From: Eisenbergiella porci
GTDB taxonomy: Bacteria > Bacillota > Clostridia > Lachnospirales > Lachnospiraceae
NCBI RefSeq assembly: GCF_009696275.1
Contig: NZ_VUMI01000018.1
Location: forward strand, 32,709-96,708
Direction of reading: 5' to 3'
DNA: 64,000 nucleotides
A program made the position numbers and the translations under genes. The notes below the pieces were generated by a model. It was not told where the DNA came from, did not search any database, and saw only the letters and a program-made list of their open reading frames with translations. Shown here in pieces: positions 26,113 to 33,776 of the stretch. Each line of letters begins with the position of its first letter. The first letter of the stretch is position 1.

Positions 26113-27324
26113 ATGATAAACGTAGCAGTTCTGGGATACGGTACGGTAGGAAGCGGTGTTGTTGAAGTTATTGAGACGAACAAGGATGTCATTGACAAAA
26201 GGGCGGGACAGGAGCTGCATGTGAAATATATCCTGGACCTGAGGGATTTTCCCGGAGATCCTTATGAAGACAGGATAGTGCATGATTACAATATCATCCT
26301 GAACGACCCTGAGGTATCCATTATATGTGAAACCATGGGAGGCAACGAGCCTGCCTTTACTTTTTCCATGCAGGCCCTGAAGGCCGGGAAGAGCGTCTGC
26401 ACCTCCAATAAGGAGCTGGTTGCAAACCATGGGGCCGAGCTTATCCGCACGGCGCGAGAGAATGAATGCAACTATCTGTTTGAAGCCAGCGTGGGCGGCG
26501 GCATCCCCATTATCCGTCCGCTGAATGTAGCGCTTACGGCAGAACGAATTGAGCTGATTAACGGTATCCTTAACGGAACCACCAATTATATATTGACTAA
26601 AATGGCGGAAGAGGGAAGTGATTTTGATTCCTGTCTGAAGGAAGCGCAGGATAAGGGGTATGCGGAACGCAATCCCGAGGCCGATGTGGAGGGCTATGAC
26701 GCCTGCCGTAAAATCGCCATCCTTTCCTCCCTGATGACCGGGAAAACCGTGCGTTACGAGGATATTTACACAGAAGGAATCACGAAAATCACAAAAGAGG
26801 ATTTCCTCTATGCCAAAAAGATGAATAAATTCATCAAGCTTCTGGCCAAGAGCCGTGAGCTGGACGGCGAATATTATGCCATGGTGGCGCCCTTTATGAT
26901 TGGGGAGAAGAATCCCCTGCACGGTGTAAATGATGTGTTTAACGCTATTTTCATCAGGGGCAATACCTTGGGTGACTCCATGTATTACGGAAGAGGCGCC
27001 GGAAAGCTGCCTACCGCCAGCGCGGTGGTTTCCGATGTGATTGACTGTGCGAAGCACGGACGCAAGCACATCATCTGTATCTGGGAGGAAGAAAAGCTTT
27101 CCCTTAAGAGCGTGGAGGATACTTCCCGGAAATTCTTCGTGCGTGTTTCCGAAGGCTCGGAGGATGCGGTAAAGAAGCTGTTCGGAGATGTGGATAAAAT
27201 AGAAGCGGAGGGAATAACCGGTGAATACGGCTTTGTGACCCCTGTTATGACGGAAAAGGAATTTGCGAAGAAGTCGGCGGAGCTTCCCGGATTTATCAGC
27301 CGGATCCGCCTGGAAGAGGACTAG
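26113..27324 (+). CDS. hom: Homoserine dehydrogenase
   Basis: A 403-residue enzyme reducing aspartate semialdehyde to homoserine, the branch point to threonine and methionine. Rossmann start VAVLGYGTVGSGVVEVI, then VCTSNKELVANHG, ASVGGGIPIIRPL and NGILNGTTNYILTKM, followed by the catalytic-domain block ADVEGYDACRKIAIL and a C-terminal ACT domain (about 325-400) that usually confers threonine feedback. GGAGG precedes the ATG. Flanked by an ACT protein upstream and the kinase-like and aspartate kinase genes downstream. Confidence 0.96.
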   Translation: MINVAVLGYGTVGSGVVEVIETNKDVIDKRAGQELHVKYILDLRDFPGDPYEDRIVHDYNIILNDPEVSIICETMGGNEPAFTFSMQALKAGKSVCTSNKELVANHGAELIRTARENECNYLFEASVGGGIPIIRPLNVALTAERIELINGILNGTTNYILTKMAEEGSDFDSCLKEAQDKGYAERNPEADVEGYDACRKIAILSSLMTGKTVRYEDIYTEGITKITKEDFLYAKKMNKFIKLLAKSRELDGEYYAMVAPFMIGEKNPLHGVNDVFNAIFIRGNTLGDSMYYGRGAGKLPTASAVVSDVIDCAKHGRKHIICIWEEEKLSLKSVEDTSRKFFVRVSEGSEDAVKKLFGDVDKIEAEGITGEYGFVTPVMTEKEFAKKSAELPGFISRIRLEED

Positions 27325-27366
27325 AATGTATGGCAGGCCGCGGCAGGCGGCGGAATCGAGGAATGA

Positions 27367-28590
27367 ATGAAATATGTGGTGGTGCTGGGAGACGGAATGG
27401 CAGATGAGCCCATCTCCCGGCTGAACGGAAAAACCCCCTTATCGTATGCAAAGACGCCGGCGCTTGATGCGCTTAGCAAAAAATCCGAAATCGGCATGGT
27501 AAGCACCATACCTGAAGGCATGAAGCCCGGCTCCGACACGGCGAACCTGTCGGTAATCGGCTATGATCCCAGGAAATATTATTCGGGCCGTTCTCCGCTG
27601 GAGGCATTGAGCATCGGGGTTCCCATGCAGGATACGGATATCGCCATGCGGTGTAATATAGTAACGCTTTCCGAGGAAGAGGGAATCCCTTTTTCCAAAA
27701 GGCGAATCCTGGATCACAGCTCCGGGGAAATCAGTACGGTGGATTGTGCGGTGCTGCTTCATGCCGTGATGGAGAAGCTGGATCGTGACCCTTATCATTT
27801 TTATGTGGGAACCAGCTACCGCCACTGCCTGATTTGGCAGAACGGCGAGGTGGAAGAGCTGACGCCCCCGCATGATGTGCTGGGCAGGGAGATAGCCCCT
27901 TATCTGCCCGCTGACAGAATGCTTTATGAAATGATGGAAAAAAGCTATGAGATTTTAAAGGATCATCCTATTAATAAGGAACGCAGGAAAAACGGATTGA
28001 ATCCCGCCAACTGCTGCTGGTTCTGGGGAGCGGGAACCAGGCCCGCACTTCCCTCCTTCCAGGAGAAAACCGGGAAAAAGGGGATCATGATATCCGCGGT
28101 TGACCTGCTGAAGGGGATTGCCGTGGGCGCGGGGATGGATGTGGCGCAGGTGGAAGGAGCCACCGGCGGTTTACATACGAATTATGAAGGAAAAACGCAG
28201 GCGGCGGTGGACGCCCTGATAAAGGACGGCTATGATTTTGCCTATATTCATATAGAAGCGCCGGATGAGATGGGACACCAGGGCAGCGTGGAAAAGAAGC
28301 TGCAGGCCATCGAATATCTGGATGCAAGGGTGGTGGGACCGCTGACGGAAGCCCTTGACAGGAGCGGAGAGGCTTACAGGCTTCTGGTCATGCCGGATCA
28401 TCCCACGCCGATAAGGATAAGGACCCATACGGCGGAAAGCGTACCCTATCTTTTGTACGACAGCACTAGCCCGCAGAAGAATGACTGGAATTATAATGAA
28501 GCAGAGGCTATCCTGAGTGGGAATTTTATCCCTGAAGGGTATAAGCTTATGGATAAATTCCTTGAAATCAAACAGAAGATGCATCTGTAA
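27367..28590 (+). CDS. ApgM-like phosphotransferase, probable homoserine kinase (non-ThrB type)
   Basis: A 407-residue member of the archaeal-type cofactor-independent phosphoglycerate mutase group of the alkaline phosphatase superfamily. Metal-site blocks: VVVLGDGMADEP, GSDTANLSVIGYDP, PDEMGHQGS and MPDHPTPI. The TIGRFAM group proposed to be a homoserine kinase has this architecture and replaces ThrB in bacteria lacking it. Here it lies between hom and an aspartate kinase, exactly where thrB would be expected, so homoserine phosphorylation is more likely than glycolysis. The function is inferred from family and context; a true mutase role cannot be excluded. Confidence 0.82.
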   Translation: MKYVVVLGDGMADEPISRLNGKTPLSYAKTPALDALSKKSEIGMVSTIPEGMKPGSDTANLSVIGYDPRKYYSGRSPLEALSIGVPMQDTDIAMRCNIVTLSEEEGIPFSKRRILDHSSGEISTVDCAVLLHAVMEKLDRDPYHFYVGTSYRHCLIWQNGEVEELTPPHDVLGREIAPYLPADRMLYEMMEKSYEILKDHPINKERRKNGLNPANCCWFWGAGTRPALPSFQEKTGKKGIMISAVDLLKGIAVGAGMDVAQVEGATGGLHTNYEGKTQAAVDALIKDGYDFAYIHIEAPDEMGHQGSVEKKLQAIEYLDARVVGPLTEALDRSGEAYRLLVMPDHPTPIRIRTHTAESVPYLLYDSTSPQKNDWNYNEAEAILSGNFIPEGYKLMDKFLEIKQKMHL

Positions 28591-28688
28591 AAAGCCCTTA
28601 CCGGCGCCTGGCCGCCGGTCTGGTCCCAAAGCATAAAAAAGAAAGGAAAAAAACGCCGTATCAGCAGGCGTGAGGATAGGTTATTATT

Positions 28689-30005
28689 ATGAAGGTTGTG
28701 AAATTCGGAGGAAGCTCCCTTGCCAGCGCTGAACAGTTTATAAAGGCAGGCGATATCATCAATTCTGACAAGGAAAGGAGATTTGTGGTGCCCTCCGCTC
28801 CCGGGAAACGCAACAAAAAGGATACCAAGGTAACGGATATGCTGTATGCCTGCTACGCCGCCGCACAAGAGGATCAGCCCTTTCAGGATCAGCTGAAGGC
28901 GATTGAAGCAAGATATGAGGAAATTATCAAGGGGCTTTCCCTGGAATTGTCCCTGAAGGAAGAATTCAAAGTCATTTTAGATAATTTTAAGAAAAAAGCA
29001 GGAAAGGATTATGCTGCTTCCAGAGGAGAATATCTGAACGGCATCATCATGGCGGCCTATCTGAAATTTACTTTTATTGATGCGGCGGAAGTGATTTTCT
29101 TTGATGAGGACGGGAATTTTGATCCGTACAAAACGGATAAGGTGATGTCCGCAAGACTGGAAAAAGAAGAGTATGCGGTAATTCCCGGTTTTTACGGCGC
29201 TATGCCGGACGGTAGTGTCCATACTTTTTCCAGGGGAGGTTCCGATATTACAGGCTCCATCGTGGCAAAGGCTGTTCATGCGGAGGTTTATGAAAACTGG
29301 ACTGATGTTTCGGGCTTCCTGATTGCGGATCCCCGTATCATCCCCAACCCCGTAGGCATCGATACTATCACCTATAAGGAGCTGCGGGAGCTTTCCTATA
29401 TGGGGGCAACGGTTCTCCATGAGGACGCTATTTTCCCTGTAAGAAAGGAAGGGATTCCCATCAATATCCGCAATACCAATGCGCCGGACGATAACGGAAC
29501 ATGGATTGTGGAAAGCACCTGCCAGAAATCCAAATTCGTCATTACGGGAATTGCAGGAAAGAGGGGCTTCTGTTCCGTCAATATTGAAAAAGACATGATG
29601 AATGCGGAAATCGGCTTTGGCCGCAAGGTGCTCCAGGCCTTTGAGGACAGCGGCATTTCCTTTGAACATGTGCCTTCCGGCATCGATACCATGACAGTTT
29701 TCGTGCATCAGGATGAATTTATGGATAAGGAGCAGAAGGTGGTGTCCGCCATCCACCGTCTTGCCCACCCGGATACCATTGATATTGAATCCGATCTGGC
29801 CCTTATTGCAGTTGTTGGCCGCGGCATGAAGTCCACAAGAGGAACGGCCGGCAGAATCTTTTCCGCCCTTGCCCATTCCAATGTAAACGTAAAAATGATT
29901 GATCAGGGCTCCAGCGAGCTGAATATCATCATCGGCGTAAGAAATGAGGACTTTGAAACGGCAATCCGTGCAATTTATAATATGTTTGTGCTGGTTCAGA
30001 TTTAA
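28689..30005 (+). CDS. lysC: Aspartate kinase
   Basis: A 438-residue aspartokinase, first step of lysine, threonine and methionine synthesis. Seen: VVKFGGSSLASAEQF, RGEYLNGIIMAAYL, FSRGGSDITGSIVAKAV, WTDVSGFLIADPRI, ELSYMGATVLHEDA, then two C-terminal ACT domains from about 300. The VPSAPGKRNKKDTKVTDML block marks the clostridial type. Last gene of the threonine cluster. A hairpin ACCGGCG/CGCCGGT lies between it and the previous gene but has no T-run. No lysine riboswitch was recognised. Confidence 0.95.
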   Translation: MKVVKFGGSSLASAEQFIKAGDIINSDKERRFVVPSAPGKRNKKDTKVTDMLYACYAAAQEDQPFQDQLKAIEARYEEIIKGLSLELSLKEEFKVILDNFKKKAGKDYAASRGEYLNGIIMAAYLKFTFIDAAEVIFFDEDGNFDPYKTDKVMSARLEKEEYAVIPGFYGAMPDGSVHTFSRGGSDITGSIVAKAVHAEVYENWTDVSGFLIADPRIIPNPVGIDTITYKELRELSYMGATVLHEDAIFPVRKEGIPINIRNTNAPDDNGTWIVESTCQKSKFVITGIAGKRGFCSVNIEKDMMNAEIGFGRKVLQAFEDSGISFEHVPSGIDTMTVFVHQDEFMDKEQKVVSAIHRLAHPDTIDIESDLALIAVVGRGMKSTRGTAGRIFSALAHSNVNVKMIDQGSSELNIIIGVRNEDFETAIRAIYNMFVLVQI

Positions 30006-30035
30006 CATACGGATTTGATACAGGCAGGCTAAAAA

Positions 30036-30086
30036 GAAAAAAGCGTGAAATTCCATGGCTCACGGCTGGAATTTCACGCTTTTTGT
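30036..30086. terminator. Strong bidirectional terminator after the aspartate kinase gene
   Basis: Near-perfect 18-bp inverted repeat with arms 30038-30055 (GCGTGAAATTCCA) and 30067-30084 (TGGAATTTCACGC), with A-run and T-run at the ends. It serves lysC on the plus strand and could end the LUD gene on the minus strand. Confidence 0.92.
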
Positions 30087-30146
30087 GCCTGCGCTCATTC
30101 AGATGCCGCGGCTGCGCTCATTTATTCTGCATCTGTTTCAGCTTAT

Positions 30147-30782
30147 TCAGAACCCCAGATCCTCGGCAACCAGGAATACCTTAATCCGGCCTGTATGGCC
30201 GCTGCGCCTTGTTATAACAAGCTGGTTGCAGAAACAATCGGGAGACAGACAGTCTCCGCATTTCCCCGTGGCTGCGCAGGGTGTTTAGCGGTTCAGGCGG
30301 ACGGCATTGGGCGGGCAGGCCATGGTGCGGACACGCTGGACGGCGCTTTCCAGGGAAGCTGTCACCTTATTCATCCCCATAATGAGCATCACATGCCTGG
30401 GGCCGTGAATCAGGCAGCCCACCCGGTTTCCGTTTCCGTCAAAGTTCACAAGTTCCCCTTCATAAGTAATTGCATTACTGCTCATAAAATAGTAATCGGA
30501 CATAACGGTCCGGGCATAGATTTCACGCTGTTCCTCCGGTGTTTTGGCTTCAGAACGGTCAATCAGCCGGTAATTTCCCTGCTTCAGCGCATCCATCATC
30601 CCGCTCTCCTGTATGGAAGCGCTTCCTCCCCAGGATACAACGCTGCCTTCCGGCATCATCTCAAGTATTGCCCTGACACAGGAAACGCTGTCTTCGAAAA
30701 AGTACCCTTCCATATTCCTTTTTTTCAGATTGGCGATAATCCCCTCACAGGCCCTGGCAAAGGCTGTTTGTCTGTTGTCCAT
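30147..30782 (-). pseudogene. LUD-domain (LutC/DUF162-like) protein interrupted by an in-frame TAA
   Basis: The minus-strand start at 30782 has GGAGGG upstream. The frame runs 165 codons with VVSWGGSASIQESGMMDAL, NAITYEGELVNFDGNGNRV and PPNAVRLNR, then meets TAA at 30287-30285. The same frame continues without shift as TPCAATGKCGDCLSPDCFCN, then VFLVAEDLGF and TGA at 30149-30147. That tail is exactly the conserved Cys-rich end of this family, so the stop splits one gene; CAA to TAA is the simplest change. The short product would lack the Cys cluster. The role of the family outside lactate use is unclear. A sequencing error cannot be excluded. Confidence 0.8.
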
Positions 30783-30901
30783 ATGTAACCCTCCGTTCCG
30801 CCGCCGTATAACCGGCGGCAATTGTTATTAATGATAGTGTAAGGCGTAAAAAGGGCATTGTCAATTTATGTGGGGATAGGGAATAGAAGAACAAGAAATT
30901 A

Positions 30902-30916
30902 AATTGTCAGACAATT
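30902..30916. promoter_or_regulatory. 15-bp operator-like palindrome
   Basis: AATTGTC and GACAATT around one central base, in the AT-rich region between the divergent LUD gene and the candidate RNA at 31044. A partial match ATTGTCAAT lies at 30857-30865. No regulator is suggested. Confidence 0.35.
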
Positions 30917-31008
30917 CATATAATTATATACAATATACATATAATTAAAGCTTAATTTTATTGAAAATGGAAAAATAACATTTTTTATTAAAAAAGACAA
31001 AAAATATA

Positions 31009-31037
31009 TTGACAATTCTTATTTATACAGATATAAT
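31009..31037 (+). promoter_or_regulatory. Consensus sigma-A promoter of the gene-free transcription unit
   Basis: TTGACA (31009-31014), a 17-base spacer and TATAAT (31032-31037): a full match to both consensus hexamers. AT-rich sequence upstream could act as an UP element. Predicted start near 31044. No protein gene follows for 850 bases. Confidence 0.85.
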
Positions 31038-31043
31038 GAAGTC

Positions 31044-31726
31044 ACAAACAAGGAAGAAACAAAAAAATATAGAGGAAAGGAAGGTACAGACCACCGAAAA
31101 CATAAACTTTAATCTTTAAAAACAAAATTTTTAAAGAAATAATCAGACAGCGAAACACAACTTAATAAGGAAAGCCTTAAAGATTGTTCGATAAGAATAG
31201 GATTTTCTTTCACGAGAAGGACTTTAGATTGAAGGAACCGTGGTTATCTGACAGGCTGGTAACTGTAAAAAAGATTCTTTTGAGAACGAGAAAATTTCTG
31301 ACAGCAAAGAAAATTATCTTTAGTTTAAAGAAACGACATAAGCCGACATCTTTAGTTTAAAGAAAAGGTTCTGAGAGCCAAGGAAACAGTATCCTTAGTT
31401 GAAAGAAGTAATTTATTATAGATGGCAGTCAGATAAACAAAAAGAGCCGTCATTTTAAAGGAATCCGGGAGAGAAAAGAATAGAATCTTTAAGAACAATA
31501 AAATATATACTTTAAGGACGATGCTAAGGACCGAAGCAGAACGAGTACACTTGCTTGAGTGACGAAGAATCATCATAGAAATAAGATGAATACCGTTGCA
31601 GTACACGAGTACAAAGAGTAGGAAGAGTGGAAAGAAAAGCGGAGGAGAAAAATGGAGGAAGAGGCCATTGGATAGCATAGTTTAGGAGCGGGTGTCAAGA
31701 ATGAAAAATGATTGATACCCGCTTCT
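31044..31726 (+). ncRNA. Candidate large structured non-coding RNA (about 680 nt)
   Basis: Between a consensus promoter and a terminator there is no plausible protein frame; the only long frame is on the other strand and looks spurious. The plus strand is purine-rich and contains many short perfect hairpins, several on one theme, TCTTTA-loop-TAAAGA. An 18-base repeat occurs at 31316-31333 and 31348-31365, and a 10-bp version lies at 31113-31137. Others are TAAGG-AAAG-CCTTA, GGTTC-TGA-GAGCC and TCATC/GATGA. Size and design recall large ornate RNAs such as ROOL, but I cannot match a consensus by eye. A GGAGGAG-preceded 7-codon frame at 31652-31675 is probably chance. Confidence 0.6.
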
Positions 31727-31730
31727 ATTT
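31687..31730 (+). terminator. Terminator of the candidate RNA
   Basis: AGCGGGTGTCAA (31687-31698) pairs with TTGATACCCGCT (31712-31723) over 12 bp with one G-U, followed by TCTATTTG, a modest U-tract. The next gene begins 170 bases later, with no clear promoter in between. Confidence 0.7.
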
Positions 31731-31897
31731 GTGGTACTGTTAAAACAGAAAATCCAGATTTGATAATTCAAGAATAATAATTCAGAGTTCGCATAAGCCT
31801 GAGGACTCTCATATTGCTGGCGGGGCGCTGCTTCGGCGGCTCCGAATCAGGCGGCTGCAAAGAATGAATCAGATAAGTTATGTAAAGGGGTATTGGA

Positions 31898-33223
31898 ATG
31901 AACCGGAGAGACATGCGGAGAAAAAGAAGGGTCAGAAACCAGATTGTATCATATATTGTGGCAGTGCTGATTCTGGCCGGAATCGTGACGGGCGGAGTGA
32001 TGGGGATCCGGTCGATAGCCAGCGCCATGGAGGAGAAAAAAGCGGCGGAGGAATCTCAGGCGCAGGCGGAATCTCTGGCTCAGGAGGAAGTAATGATGCA
32101 GTCGCAGACGGAGAATGAAACAGGAGAAGTACAGACGGAGCCGCCGGTTGAGAATGTTCCATCTAAGGAAGAACTGCTGGAGGAACTGGTGGAATCCTGT
32201 GTAGCCAATATGAGCCTGGAGGATAAGGTGGCTGGTTTGTTCATAGTTACGCCGGAGCAGTTGACCGGAGTAACTAAAGCGGTTCAGGCAGGTTCAGGTA
32301 CGGAGGAGGCACTGAAGAAATATCCGGTAGGGGGCCTTGTATATTTTGCGCAGAATATTCAGTCCGCAGAACAGCTGAAGGAAATGCTTTCCAAGACGGC
32401 AGGTTACGCGACCTATCCTCTTTTCCTGGGAGTGGATGAAGAGGGAGGCAGTGTCGCCAGAGTGGCGGATCAGCTGAAGCTGACCAATGTGGGCCCGATG
32501 GCGGATATTGGAGCGGGCGGTGACGCATCCGCTGCATATACGGTGGGACAGACAATTGGCACTTATCTCGGAGAATATGGCTTCAATCTGGATTTTGCGC
32601 CGATAGCGGACGTATTGACCAATCCGGACAATAAGGTGATTGGGGACAGAGCCTTCGGCAGCGATCCCGCAGTGGTGTCCCAGATGGTTGCAAGCGCCGT
32701 ACAGGGACTGCAGGATACGGGGATAAGCGCCTGCATCAAGCATTTCCCGGGACATGGAAATACGTCGGGGGATTCCCATGAAGGCTCTGTGAAGACGGAC
32801 AGGATGCTGGAAGAAATGCAGGCGGCGGAGTTCCTGCCTTTCCAGGCCGGGATTGATGCCGGGACGGATATGGTGATGGTAGGCCATATTTCGGCGCCGG
32901 GTCTGACGGACGGGGATGCGGAGCCGGCGTCCATGAATGAGAAGATCATTACGGATATTTTAAGAAAACAGTTGGGTTATAACGGCATTGTAATTACAGA
33001 TGCCATGAATATGTCTGCCATTTCCGAATATTATGCGGCGGATGAGGCGGCAATAAAGGCTTTGAAGGCAGGCGCGGATATGATACTGATGCCGGAGGAG
33101 TTCGTGAAGGCGTACGAAGGCGTTGTGGCGGCGGTTAAGGATGGGACGATTGATGAAAACCGTATCAATGACTCGCTCAAGAGAGTGTACCGGGTGAAGT
33201 ATGCGGGGACGCTGGAGGAGTAG
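31898..33223 (+). CDS. nagZ: GH3 beta-N-acetylhexosaminidase, NagZ-like, membrane anchored
   Basis: A 441-residue glycoside hydrolase family 3 enzyme with an N-terminal anchor (IVSYIVAVLILAGIVTGGV, about residues 16-36) and an acidic Gln/Glu-rich linker to about 85. Catalytic domain blocks: VGGLVYFAQNIQS, LFLGVDEEGGSVARV, FAPIADV, IKHFPGHGNTSGDSHEG (the short-loop His acid/base of NagZ-type GH3) and the nucleophile Asp in VITDAMNMSAI. NagZ-type enzymes cut GlcNAc from muropeptides. The anchor places this one outside the membrane, as in Firmicutes wall turnover. Single-domain form without the C-terminal GH3 domain. Confidence 0.9.
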   Translation: MNRRDMRRKRRVRNQIVSYIVAVLILAGIVTGGVMGIRSIASAMEEKKAAEESQAQAESLAQEEVMMQSQTENETGEVQTEPPVENVPSKEELLEELVESCVANMSLEDKVAGLFIVTPEQLTGVTKAVQAGSGTEEALKKYPVGGLVYFAQNIQSAEQLKEMLSKTAGYATYPLFLGVDEEGGSVARVADQLKLTNVGPMADIGAGGDASAAYTVGQTIGTYLGEYGFNLDFAPIADVLTNPDNKVIGDRAFGSDPAVVSQMVASAVQGLQDTGISACIKHFPGHGNTSGDSHEGSVKTDRMLEEMQAAEFLPFQAGIDAGTDMVMVGHISAPGLTDGDAEPASMNEKIITDILRKQLGYNGIVITDAMNMSAISEYYAADEAAIKALKAGADMILMPEEFVKAYEGVVAAVKDGTIDENRINDSLKRVYRVKYAGTLEE

Positions 33224-33322
33224 AGCGGAGCGGCGGATGCCCTGAGGCAGCAGGCGGCAGGCCGTAATAATGGTGCCGGCCGGACGGCAGAAATAAAAAA
33301 ATAAAAAAATTTAAAAATATAG

Positions 33323-33351
33323 TTGACAACAAATTAAGTTTATTGTATAGT
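33323..33351 (+). promoter_or_regulatory. Promoter of tRNA-Gly
   Basis: TTGACA (33323-33328), 17-base spacer, TATAGT (33346-33351), with A/T tracts just upstream that could act as an UP element. The tRNA begins 66 bases after the -10 box. Confidence 0.8.
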
Positions 33352-33416
33352 AATACTTGCCCGTCGGACAGGCGGGCAGGTACATCACAAAAGGATATAT
33401 TGAGTGATGCCAGAAT

Positions 33417-33489
33417 GCGATAGTGGCGTAGTTGGTAACGCGCGACCTTGCCAAGGTCGAGACCGCGGGTTCGAGCCCCGTCTATCGCT
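33417..33489 (+). tRNA. tRNA-Gly (anticodon GCC)
   Basis: A 73-nt cloverleaf. Acceptor stem GCGATAG/CTATCGC, D-arm GCGT/ACGC, anticodon stem CGACC/GGTCG with loop TTGCCAA, T-arm GCGGG/CCCGT with TTCGAGC loop, discriminator T. CCA is not encoded. A single tRNA with its own promoter and terminator. Confidence 0.97.
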
Positions 33490-33505
33490 CTCACAGAACA
33501 AAAAG

Positions 33506-33542
33506 ATAACGGCTTCCGGAAATCGGACAGCCGTTATTTTTT
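33506..33542 (+). terminator. Terminator of tRNA-Gly
   Basis: ATAACGGCT (33506-33514) pairs with AGCCGTTAT (33529-33537) followed by a T-run to 33542. Confidence 0.9.
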
Positions 33543-33634
33543 AATTGCCGTTTAATTTATTCTTAAATCTTTCTGAATCCGATTCAGTTTTCGGCATGTT
33601 GTATGCTATACTAAGCGTGTTTGAATTTTGCTGA

Positions 33635-33677
33635 AAGCATGCTTGCAGACGATGGGAATGAGTTCCCAAACATGCTT
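33635..33677 (+). promoter_or_regulatory. Nested hairpin in the leader of the LCP gene
   Basis: AAGCATG (33635-33641) pairs with CATGCTT (33671-33677) and encloses GGGAA-TGAG-TTCCC (33654-33667). A TATACT -10-like box lies upstream near 33606. The preceding AGCGTGTTTGAA also occurs at 41936-41947 after the CofE-family gene, so this may be part of a dispersed motif. Confidence 0.4.
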
Positions 33678-33776
33678 TGCGTCACGGATAACAGGGTTTA
33701 TTGCTGTCTGCATGGCCGGAGCGGAATTAATATAGGGCTGCGGCGGTTCTGCCGCGGAAGATAAAGGAGGCTGCCA

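Noticed and set aside
28591..28688. Lysine riboswitch before the aspartate kinase gene
   Set aside because: The gap is under 100 bases with only one 7-bp hairpin, far too short for the L-box.
30045..30788. Long plus-strand frame opposite the LUD gene
   Set aside because: It starts inside the lysC terminator and mirrors the LUD gene, whose family motifs are clear on the other strand.
31652..31675. Seven-codon frame preceded by GGAGGAG near the 3' end of the candidate RNA
   Set aside because: In a purine-rich stretch a ribosome-site look-alike is expected by chance; too short to support as a gene.
31352..31678. 108-codon minus-strand frame inside the candidate RNA
   Set aside because: Its protein is a run of Leu/Phe/Ser from the complement of a purine-rich strand, with no ribosome site, motif or promoter; a strong promoter and terminator point the other way.
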